Shown: positions 7,594 to 14,400 of the stretch, in pieces
Numbering within the stretch: position 1 is the stretch's first letter
How the letters are laid out: each line of letters starts with the position of its first letter
Source: Chloroflexota bacterium
GTDB lineage: Bacteria; Chloroflexota; UBA11872; UBA12225; JAJDUF01
Direction: 5' to 3'
Length of the DNA stretch: 64,000 bases
Assembly (NCBI GenBank): GCA_022826725.1
Contig: JAJDUF010000010.1
Span: 310,001-374,000, forward strand
Notes under the pieces: model-generated
What the model saw: only the letters and a program-made list of their open reading frames with translations
The model's database searches: none
Told to the model about the DNA's origin: nothing
Translations under genes and position numbers: made by a program

Positions 7594-8028
7594 ATGTCCA
7601 TACTCCACCGTCTGCTCGGAATCTACGTTGTCGGGGTAGCCGCCGTGGTCGCCGTGAGCCTGCTGGCCACGCTGATCTGGTCCAACGGCGCCGGTAGTCC
7701 GATCTGGCCGACCGTGAACTGGCTACAGGCGGTTGCCATCATCATCGTGCTGATCGTGAACGTCCTTCGCAAGCGCGCGCTGGACGCGAACGGGTCCGAC
7801 GGCTCCATCACCCGCGACTACCTGGAAGTCAACCTGCTCTTCTACGTTTCCATCGTCGTGACTGTCTGGTTCTTCTGGAACTGGCTGTTCTTCGGCTTCT
7901 TCCCGGACAACGAGCCGGCCGGCGCCGCGAGTGACACGCACACGCTGCTGTGGCCGTTCATCAACGCGCTGGACATTCCGCTCCTCGGTGCCACCGGCTA
8001 CCACCTCTGGCGCAAAGCCGCCGCCTGA
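7594..8028 (+). CDS. Four-helix membrane protein, copy 2 of tandem duplication
   Basis: This is a close paralogue of the preceding gene, also 144 residues when started at the ATG at 7594 (MSILHRLLGIYVVGVAAVVA), which has GAGGAGG upstream; the ORF-track start at 7516 adds 26 residues of noncoding leader. The hydrophobic segments, the RKRALDANGSD loop, the FFPDNEPAGAA motif and the C-terminus are conserved. Non-identical positions are mostly conservative or silent, so both copies look maintained under selection. Function unknown. Confidence 0.8.
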   Translation: MSILHRLLGIYVVGVAAVVAVSLLATLIWSNGAGSPIWPTVNWLQAVAIIIVLIVNVLRKRALDANGSDGSITRDYLEVNLLFYVSIVVTVWFFWNWLFFGFFPDNEPAGAASDTHTLLWPFINALDIPLLGATGYHLWRKAAA

Positions 8029-8177
8029 GCCGGCGCTGCGACCTACCCCCTCCCCGAAGGATAGGTCCCAACGGTCGCCGTGCTGCCTGCCCTGGGAAGA
8101 ATGGAAAGAAGCGCCCGCCGGCCGCGCACGGACCTCCCTCCGGGGGCAGGGAAAGAGCCTCGGGGGGAGATCCAGCA

Positions 8178-9824
8178 TCAGCCTCTGTCTTTGAGGATGC
8201 GTCTCACGAGCGCCCGCGCCTCGTCCAGACTGCCGACGAAGCGGTCCTGCGGGACATGCTCGAACACGCCGATGGAGTTGAGGGTTTTGGCAACGGAGTC
8301 GGAGAGGTTCATCACCACGCATTCGGTGTTCTCGTCGGCAGCACTGCCAATGAGTTGCTCCATGACCAAGGCGGCGCTGTCGTCCATGTGCGTTGTTCTG
8401 GAGAAGTCAAAGATGACGACCTCGTGCTCCTGGATGTCGGCGCCAATCACCCGCGCCAGCTCATTGGCGGAGGCGACGGAAAAACGGCCCCGCAGCGCGA
8501 CCAGCCCCACACGGGCCTCATAAGCGTCAACTTCCGCCGCTTCCACCTCGTCTGCCGCGACTGCCTGATCGGGCAAAAATGCTTGGTCCAGCAGCGGCAC
8601 GGACACCACGCTGTCAAGCTCCAGCCGCTCGGACTCTTTGGCGCGGGCGATTCCGGCGGCAATCAGCCCTAGCGCCACGGCGGTAATGAGGCCAACGAAT
8701 ACGGTGAGGATAAGGGTCAGGAGCATGATGACCAGGTAATCGCGCCGGATGTGGCGAATGCGGGTGAGAAAACGCCAGTCAATAATGTCCCAACCGACTT
8801 TCATCAGGATGCCGGCAAGCACGGCGTGGGGGATAGGCTCAGTGATCTCCCCGATGCCCAGAACCAACGCCAACAGGATGGCCGAGCGCAAGACACCGGA
8901 GACCGGGGTGCGGCCGCCGGCGCGGATGTTGACCACCGTGCCCATGGTCGCCCCGGCACCGGGGAGACCACCGATCAGCCCAGCGGCGAAGTTGCCGATG
9001 CCTTGGCCCACCAACTCGCGGTTGGGGTTGTGGGTCGTGCGGGTGAGGGCGTCGGCTACCAGCGAGGTCAGCAAACTGTCAATGGAGCCGAGGAGCGCGA
9101 GAATGAACGCCGGCTGCAAGAAACCGATGATGACGCCGGGGGCAAGTACCGGCCATTGAAGCTGCGGCAGGCCCGTTGGCACGGCCCCGATGACCGGAGC
9201 GGTGCTAAACCAGATAAACGCCAGCAGCGTACCGCCGAGCAGGGCGGCGAGGGGCGCGGGTAGATATTTGCGGAGGCTGCCGGGCCAGAAGACATTGACC
9301 GCCAGCGCCGCGGCACCGACAACCAAGGCGTCCAGGTTGAAGCGAGCCAACGCATCGGGCCAGGCCCGGATGGAGTTGAGCGGCCCGCCCGAGACGGCAC
9401 TGGCGCCGATGAAGGGGAGGACCTGAATGGTGATGATGATAACGCCGATGCCGGACATGAAACCGGAGATCACGGAATACGGCGTGTAGGCGACGAAGCT
9501 GCCAATTCTCAGGGCACCGAGGGCAATTTGCAGCAGACCAGCCAGCATGACGATGGTGAAGGCTTCGGGGAGGGTGCTCGCGTGCTGGGTGACGATGACC
9601 GCCATGGCGATGGTCATTGGCCCGGTGGGTCCGGAGATTTGGGAGGGCGTGCCGCCGAATACCGCCGCGAAGAACCCGACCGCGATGGCACTGTAGATGC
9701 CGGCGATGGGGCCGAGACCCGACGCGACGCCAAAAGCCAGCGCCACCGGCAACGCCACGACCGCTGCCGTAACCCCGCCGAAGATGTCCCCGGAGAGTGT
9801 TCGAGAGCTATAGGAGATACGCAT
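8178..9824 (-). CDS. SulP-family anion transporter with STAS domain
   Basis: The 548-residue protein has the SulP layout: an N-terminal polytopic domain of about 400 residues that opens with the family-typical GDIFGGVTAAVVALPVALAFGVASGLGPIAGIYSA region and contains GGLPGAGATMGTVVNIRAGGRTPVSG, then a C-terminal STAS domain (about 440-548) with the anti-sigma-antagonist-like strand IFDFSRTTHMDDSAALVMEQL. SulP proteins move sulfate, bicarbonate or other anions in the cytoplasmic membrane; the STAS domain is regulatory. It converges on the duplicated membrane genes. The ion specificity is not readable from sequence. Confidence 0.92.
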   Translation of the reverse strand: MRISYSSRTLSGDIFGGVTAAVVALPVALAFGVASGLGPIAGIYSAIAVGFFAAVFGGTPSQISGPTGPMTIAMAVIVTQHASTLPEAFTIVMLAGLLQIALGALRIGSFVAYTPYSVISGFMSGIGVIIITIQVLPFIGASAVSGGPLNSIRAWPDALARFNLDALVVGAAALAVNVFWPGSLRKYLPAPLAALLGGTLLAFIWFSTAPVIGAVPTGLPQLQWPVLAPGVIIGFLQPAFILALLGSIDSLLTSLVADALTRTTHNPNRELVGQGIGNFAAGLIGGLPGAGATMGTVVNIRAGGRTPVSGVLRSAILLALVLGIGEITEPIPHAVLAGILMKVGWDIIDWRFLTRIRHIRRDYLVIMLLTLILTVFVGLITAVALGLIAAGIARAKESERLELDSVVSVPLLDQAFLPDQAVAADEVEAAEVDAYEARVGLVALRGRFSVASANELARVIGADIQEHEVVIFDFSRTTHMDDSAALVMEQLIGSAADENTECVVMNLSDSVAKTLNSIGVFEHVPQDRFVGSLDEARALVRRILKDRG

Positions 9825-10003
9825 GCGTCAGTCCAACGTAACGGTGCTGCGCTCGTCTCCGAGTAAATTGCTCTTCAGCACGGCTCCGATAAGGGTGAAG
9901 GAATGATGATAACGCCGACGGCGGCAGAGCGGCCAGCCTCGGCTCGCAAGACCTGGGGGGCGGAAGATCTGCCCCAATGATAGGGGCAGTGGACAGCTAC
10001 CGG

Positions 10004-10258
10004 CTACCTATGCATGGCCGGCTCGCCACCGACGAGGGAGGGGAGGAACGTCACGGCATCGCCGTCATTGAGGACCGTCCCACGATGGTGCTGCACGTCG
10101 TTGACCATGATGACCACGGCTTCCTCGGCCATGCATAGGTGCTCGCAGAGCGCGTCCACGTTGCTGCCCGCGGGAATCTCGACAGTCACTCTACGCCCCC
10201 TGGCATCGGCCGGCAAGAAGCGTTTCGTGTCGCCGAAGAAATGCACCTCGATTTTCAT
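10004..10258 (-). CDS. MoaD/ThiS-like ubiquitin-fold sulfur carrier with C-terminal tail
   Basis: The 84-residue protein starts at ATG 10258 after GGAGAGCG. It shows the beta-grasp pattern MKIEVHFFGDTKRF...VTVEIPAGSNVDALCEHL...VVIMVNDVQHHRGTVLNDGDAVTFLPSLVGG, as in MoaD and ThiS. The Gly-Gly that normally ends such carriers is followed by six more residues (EPAMHR), so it would need trimming before activation or is not a canonical carrier. It lies 3' of the molybdenum hydroxylase genes on the same strand, which suggests a role in molybdopterin supply or cofactor sulfuration. The longer ORF in the track (to 10570) overlaps the upstream gene and is not needed. Confidence 0.82.
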   Translation of the reverse strand: MKIEVHFFGDTKRFLPADARGRRVTVEIPAGSNVDALCEHLCMAEEAVVIMVNDVQHHRGTVLNDGDAVTFLPSLVGGEPAMHR

Positions 10259-10295
10259 GCTCGCTCTCCAGGCGGACCTACCGTAGCCAGGTTGG

Positions 10296-10378
10296 GACCC
10301 TCCCTCACCTTCCCCCGTGCCGACCGGGCAGGGAACAAGCCCGTCCCCCTGCCGCAGCGGGGGGACCATAGGGGGGCC
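10296..10378 (+). repeat. Dispersed repeat, copy A
   Basis: An 83-bp G/C-rich element between the molybdenum hydroxylase and the MoaD-like gene. It aligns closely (about 80 % by eye) with the reverse complement of 34309-34391, and its 3' half with 18551-18597. Shared blocks include CAGGGAACA, TGCCGCAGCGGGG and GGACCATAGGG. It contains short complementary G- and C-runs that can form hairpins. Confidence 0.7.
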
Positions 10379-10457
10379 TGTCGGTGAGGACCGCAGAGCC
10401 AGGCGCCTCACGACACCCGGCTCTGCGGTCACGACCATGCTGCTCGCGCGAGAACAC

Positions 10458-12719
10458 TCAGGAATCGTGAGTGGCGCGATAGACGCGCTCCGGCACGAGT
10501 GGTAGCTCCATGATCCACTTCCCGGTAGCATCGGCGACCGCGCTGGCGAGCGCCGCCGGTCCGGGCGCAATCGGTGGCTCGCCGATACCCTTCACACCGT
10601 AGGGGCCGTTCTTGGTCGGCTCCTCGACGATCACGCTGGCGATGTCCGGGAAGTCCGCGGTGGTCGGCAGCCGGTAGTCGAGCAGGCCGGGGTTGAGGTT
10701 GTGGCCATCCCGGTCGTAGTGCATAGCCTCCATCAAGCCCCAGGCAAAGCCTTGGACCAGCCCGCCTTCCATCTGGCCTTCCGATGCCATCGGGTTGATC
10801 GCCTTGCCCGCATCGAGCGAGTTGTATAGCTCGCGGATCCAGACCTTGCCGGTCTCGGGGTCCACCTCGACCTTGCCGATCTGAGCGGCCGTGGTTGTCG
10901 CGCTCGGCTGGCTGGCGAAGGTGCCTTTGCCCATGACCGGGCCGCCGCGCTCGCGGAGCGCAAACTGCGCCAACTGGGCGATGGATACGGATTCATCGGG
11001 CTTCTCTTTGACGACGACGGCGCCACCGCGCAGCTCAAGTAGCTCCAGCGGCGCTTCCAGATGCTCGGCAGCCAACTCGAGGAGCCGCTGCTTGGCGTCC
11101 TCCGCCGCCCGCTTGACGGCATTGCCCATGCTGAACGTCACGACCGAGCCGCCACTGCCGGTAGCGAACGGCGCCGAGTCCGTATCGCCGCGCACGGTCG
11201 TCACGTCGTCGTAGGGCACCGTGAGCACCTCGGCGGCGATCTGCGCCATCGCCGTATCCGTGCCGGTAATGTCCATCAGGCCAGAGAAGACGTGGACCGA
11301 GCCGTCGTCATGCACGGATACCACGGCCGTACCCGGCCCAGCACCGTTGGTCCACTCGCCGACGGCCACACCCCAGCCCTCGTTCGGCCCTGAGGTGCGG
11401 TCGGCCCAGCCCGCTGCGTCGGCGACCGCCTGGAGTGTCTCCTTGAAGGCGATCTGATCGCCCTCGCGCATGTTCTTGAGGCGAATATCAACCGGATCAA
11501 TGCCCAGGTCTTCCGCGATGATATTCAGCTGCGTCTCACCGGCGAACGTCGCTTGCGGAGCGCCCGGTGCCCGGTAGGCCCCCGGCGCCGGCTTGCAGGT
11601 GTTCACGTCGAAGGCGTCGAACTTGAAATGCTCGACGTTATAGACGCCCTTGGTCCGCATCGTGGCGTAGCCACCACCCTGACCAACGCCGGTATCCCAC
11701 AGCGCCCACGCCTGCCGCGCGACAATCGTCCCGTCGTTCTTGACCCCGGTCTTGATCGTGATGTGGGCACCGGGCGCGGGCCGCCCGTCCACGAACTCCT
11801 CGTGCCGCGAATACACCATCTTCACCGGCCGGCGCGCCTTCTGCGCCAACAGCACGGCGTAGGTATCCACGATGCCGCCGAACTTCGCGCCGAACCCGCC
11901 ACCAATCGTCATCCCGTGGACGTTGATCTTGTTGGTGGGGAGGCGGAGCGAGTTGGCGAGGTTGCTGCGGACGCCGAACGGTCCTTGCGTGCTCGTCCAC
12001 ACGGTTACTTTCCCGCCCACATCCACGTCGGCCACCGTTACCTGCGGCTCGATGTAGGTCTGGTGGGCGCGGGGGATGTAGAAGGTGTGGGTATAGACGC
12101 GGTCGGATTCCGCGAACCCGGCCGCCACGTCGCCTTCGACGCTATGATGCTCGCCGGCGACGTTGTTGAGCTTCGTCACACCCCAGGGGTTATCGGCCGG
12201 CGCGTCGAGCAACTCGGTGCCCTCGTTAATCACCGGCAGGGATTCCTGGATCGAGTCGAGCACGTGCCCCGATCCTTGCAGCGGCTCGTACTCCACTTCG
12301 ATCAGGTCTGCCGCCTCTTCCGCCAACTCCTTGGTCGTCGCGGCGATGGCCGCGACCTTCTCGCCCTCGTAATGCACCTTGTCCTGGGCAAAGAGCGTCT
12401 GCACCCGGCGGGTGGCGTGCATCTCCTCCTCGACAACGAGCGCCTGGTCCGTGGCGAGCGACTCTTGCGTAATCACGGCCAGGACCCCGGGCAACTGCTC
12501 GGCCTTGCTCGTATCAATCTTCTTGATGAGCGCGTGCGGGTGGGGACTGCGGAGGAAGACACCCCACAGCATCCCCGGCGGCGACACGTCGGCAGCGTAC
12601 AGGGCGCGGCCAGTCACCTTCTCCAGCGCATCTACCCGCTTGGTGCTCTGGCCAACGACCGTGAACCCGTTGGTCTCCCCGTTCGCCGCGACGCTCTGCC
12701 GGTCAAGTACCTGAGCCAT
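10458..12719 (-). CDS. Molybdenum hydroxylase large (Mo-cofactor) subunit, xanthine-dehydrogenase family
   Basis: The 753-residue protein is a CoxL/XdhB-type subunit. An N-terminal domain (about 25-130, VDALEKVTGRALYAADV...PHPHALI) is followed by the Mo-cofactor region with GGGFGAKFGG (about 270), GAYRAPGAPQATFAGE (about 360) and the C-terminal GIGEPPIAPG, whose Glu is the catalytic base of the family. The loop reads AYRAPG, not the AYRCSFR of form I CO dehydrogenase, so the enzyme should hydroxylate an organic (possibly heterocyclic) substrate. It is the last of three subunit genes in the order FAD, 2Fe-2S, Mo on the minus strand. The substrate is unknown. Confidence 0.93.
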   Translation of the reverse strand: MAQVLDRQSVAANGETNGFTVVGQSTKRVDALEKVTGRALYAADVSPPGMLWGVFLRSPHPHALIKKIDTSKAEQLPGVLAVITQESLATDQALVVEEEMHATRRVQTLFAQDKVHYEGEKVAAIAATTKELAEEAADLIEVEYEPLQGSGHVLDSIQESLPVINEGTELLDAPADNPWGVTKLNNVAGEHHSVEGDVAAGFAESDRVYTHTFYIPRAHQTYIEPQVTVADVDVGGKVTVWTSTQGPFGVRSNLANSLRLPTNKINVHGMTIGGGFGAKFGGIVDTYAVLLAQKARRPVKMVYSRHEEFVDGRPAPGAHITIKTGVKNDGTIVARQAWALWDTGVGQGGGYATMRTKGVYNVEHFKFDAFDVNTCKPAPGAYRAPGAPQATFAGETQLNIIAEDLGIDPVDIRLKNMREGDQIAFKETLQAVADAAGWADRTSGPNEGWGVAVGEWTNGAGPGTAVVSVHDDGSVHVFSGLMDITGTDTAMAQIAAEVLTVPYDDVTTVRGDTDSAPFATGSGGSVVTFSMGNAVKRAAEDAKQRLLELAAEHLEAPLELLELRGGAVVVKEKPDESVSIAQLAQFALRERGGPVMGKGTFASQPSATTTAAQIGKVEVDPETGKVWIRELYNSLDAGKAINPMASEGQMEGGLVQGFAWGLMEAMHYDRDGHNLNPGLLDYRLPTTADFPDIASVIVEEPTKNGPYGVKGIGEPPIAPGPAALASAVADATGKWIMELPLVPERVYRATHDS

Positions 12720-12794
12720 GCTCTTTGCTCCTTCCGATCCGTGCCGGTGAATGGGCGTTACGAATACCGTCCCCCGTTGCGTATCGAGAACCTA

Positions 12795-13274
12795 CTAGCT
12801 CGCTGCCGTCTCCTGAACTTCGGCGGCCTGCAGTACCGCCTTGATGATCTTGTCGTAGCCGGTGCAGCGGCAGAGATTGCCGGCCAAGGTCCAGCGCGCC
12901 TCGTCCGCCGTGGGCTGAGGGTTGTCCTCCAACAGCGCAACCGACGAGAGGATCATGCCCGGCGTGCAGATACCGCACTGGAGACCGCCCAACTCCATGA
13001 AGCTCTCCTGCACCGGGTGCAGGGTGCCGTCGGCACCGATCCCCTCGATGGTGGTGAGCTTCTTGCCCTCGGCGGCGACGGCCAAGGTCAGACAGGAGGT
13101 AATCGGCGCACCGTCCATGAGCACCGTACAGGCGCCGCAGTCGCCGGTGGAGCAGCCCTCTTTCGTGCCGGTCAGTCCGGCCGCATAGCGGACGGCATCG
13201 AGCAGACGGGTGCGGTTCTCGACCGTCAACTCATACGGCTGGTCATTGATGTCAAGCGTGATTTGTCGCTTCAC
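12795..13274 (-). CDS. Molybdenum hydroxylase 2Fe-2S subunit
   Basis: About 159 residues from the GTG at 13274, chosen because AAGGAGTGTAGGA lies immediately upstream; the track start is a TTG at 13307 without support. The N-terminal plant-ferredoxin-type cluster motif is GCSTGDCGACTVLMDG, and the C-terminal helical cluster motif is GLQCGICTPGMILS...GNLCRCTGY. These bind two [2Fe-2S] centres that pass electrons from the Mo site to FAD. It lies between the FAD-subunit and Mo-subunit genes with short gaps, so the three are almost certainly one operon. Cytoplasmic. Confidence 0.95.
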   Translation of the reverse strand: MKRQITLDINDQPYELTVENRTRLLDAVRYAAGLTGTKEGCSTGDCGACTVLMDGAPITSCLTLAVAAEGKKLTTIEGIGADGTLHPVQESFMELGGLQCGICTPGMILSSVALLEDNPQPTADEARWTLAGNLCRCTGYDKIIKAVLQAAEVQETAAS

Positions 13275-13307
13275 TCCTACACTCCTTGCGCTGGAGATGT
13301 CCCGCAA

Positions 13308-14189
13308 CTAGGCAGCCGCGGCCTGCGCCGCAGCCTGGCGCAGCGCCCGCTGGGTCAACACGTCGGTCATGGTGCGCCGGTAGTCGGCCGAGGAGCGCAC
13401 GTCGGAGATCGGGTTGGTCACTTCCGCGGCCAAACGCCCGGCGGCGGCCAGCGTGGCATCGTCGAGCGAGTTGCCGCGCACAGCCTCCTCTGCAGCGGTG
13501 GCCCGCAGGGGGGTGGGCGCAACGGCGCCGAGCGCAATCCGCGCGTCCTGCACCACGCCGTTGCCGGTTGCGAGGGTCACGGACACCGCCACGCCCACAA
13601 AGGCCAGGTCCATCTGCCGACGTTCGCAGTGCTTGATATACAGCCCACTCGTGCGCGGCGGGGGCGCCGGGAGGTGCAGATCAACGATGATCTCGTCGGC
13701 GGCCAGCACCGTCTGGCGCGGTCCCAAGAAGAACTCATCGAGCGAGACCGTCCGCTCGCCCCGGCTGCTAGCCAGGCGCGCCGATGCGGCGCCCGCAAGC
13801 AGCGGAGTCAGGAAGTCTCCGGCCGGTGACGCCGTGGCGATGTTGCCGCCGGGAGTGCCCAAGTTGCGGATTTGGACGGAACCGACTTCCTCGGCACCCT
13901 GCTGTAGGTAGGGGTAATGCTGCTTGACCTCCGCCGACAACTCGATGGTCCGGTATTTCGTGGCCGCGCCGATCCGCAGGCCGGTTTCGGGATCAAAGCA
14001 CAGCCCAGTCAAGTCCGGGATGCGTGACACGTCAATCACGACTTGAGGGGCCATGACCTTATCGTTCATGAAAATGATCAGGTCCGTCCCCCCCGCGATG
14101 ATCCTGGCCTCCGCGCCGTGTTCCGTCAGCAGAGCCGTCGCCTCTGTAAGTGTCTCGGGGGCGTAATAGTCAAATTCGCGCACGATCAC
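13308..14189 (-). CDS. Molybdenum hydroxylase FAD-binding subunit
   Basis: The 293-residue protein is of the CoxM type. The N-terminal FAD domain has AEARIIAGGTDLIIFMNDKV (pyrophosphate-binding loop, about 30-50) and IRNLGTPGGNIATASPAGDFLTPLLA (about 105-130, the conserved flavin-contact TxGGN motif). The C-terminal CO-dehydrogenase flavoprotein domain follows (VALGAVAPTPLRATAAEEAV). The start is GTG with AGGTGAA upstream. It is the first gene of the operon, preceded by a 210-bp leader with a TATACT-like hexamer on the minus strand. It transfers electrons from the Fe-S clusters to an acceptor. Confidence 0.95.
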   Translation of the reverse strand: MIVREFDYYAPETLTEATALLTEHGAEARIIAGGTDLIIFMNDKVMAPQVVIDVSRIPDLTGLCFDPETGLRIGAATKYRTIELSAEVKQHYPYLQQGAEEVGSVQIRNLGTPGGNIATASPAGDFLTPLLAGAASARLASSRGERTVSLDEFFLGPRQTVLAADEIIVDLHLPAPPPRTSGLYIKHCERRQMDLAFVGVAVSVTLATGNGVVQDARIALGAVAPTPLRATAAEEAVRGNSLDDATLAAAGRLAAEVTNPISDVRSSADYRRTMTDVLTQRALRQAAAQAAAA

Positions 14190-14276
14190 TTCACCTGCCT
14201 AGCAGCACCGCTATCCAAGCACAACCGTCACCAACCGCACCGGCAGCGCGCCCGTGGCAGGTCCCTCCTCGCCTGT

Positions 14277-14282
14277 AGTATA
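14277..14282 (-). promoter_or_regulatory. Candidate -10 element upstream of the molybdenum hydroxylase operon
   Basis: On the minus strand the sequence reads TCGGCTATACTACAGG, a good TATACT -10 hexamer in the same GCTATACT context seen before the tRNA and before rpmH. It lies 88 bases upstream of the FAD-subunit start. No convincing -35 at 16-18 bp was found. Confidence 0.4.
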
Positions 14283-14400
14283 GCCGAGCAACATTGGCAG
14301 GCCGCTCCCGCCCCGGCGCTCCGACCTCGCCGATACCCAGCCCGACACATTGTACCCATGTCGGGTACCGGCAGCAACCGGCAGCGCGGCGCACATACCC

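Noticed and set aside
11553-13829. 758-residue plus-strand ORF antisense to the molybdenum hydroxylase genes
   Set aside because: It spans parts of three well-supported minus-strand genes, has no ribosome-binding site or recognisable motif, and its Arg/Val/Asp-rich composition is typical of a shadow frame in high-GC DNA.
10458-14189. Aerobic CO dehydrogenase (coxMSL)
   Set aside because: The subunit order fits, but the Mo-subunit loop lacks the AYRCSFR signature of form I and the AYRGAGR of form II enzymes.
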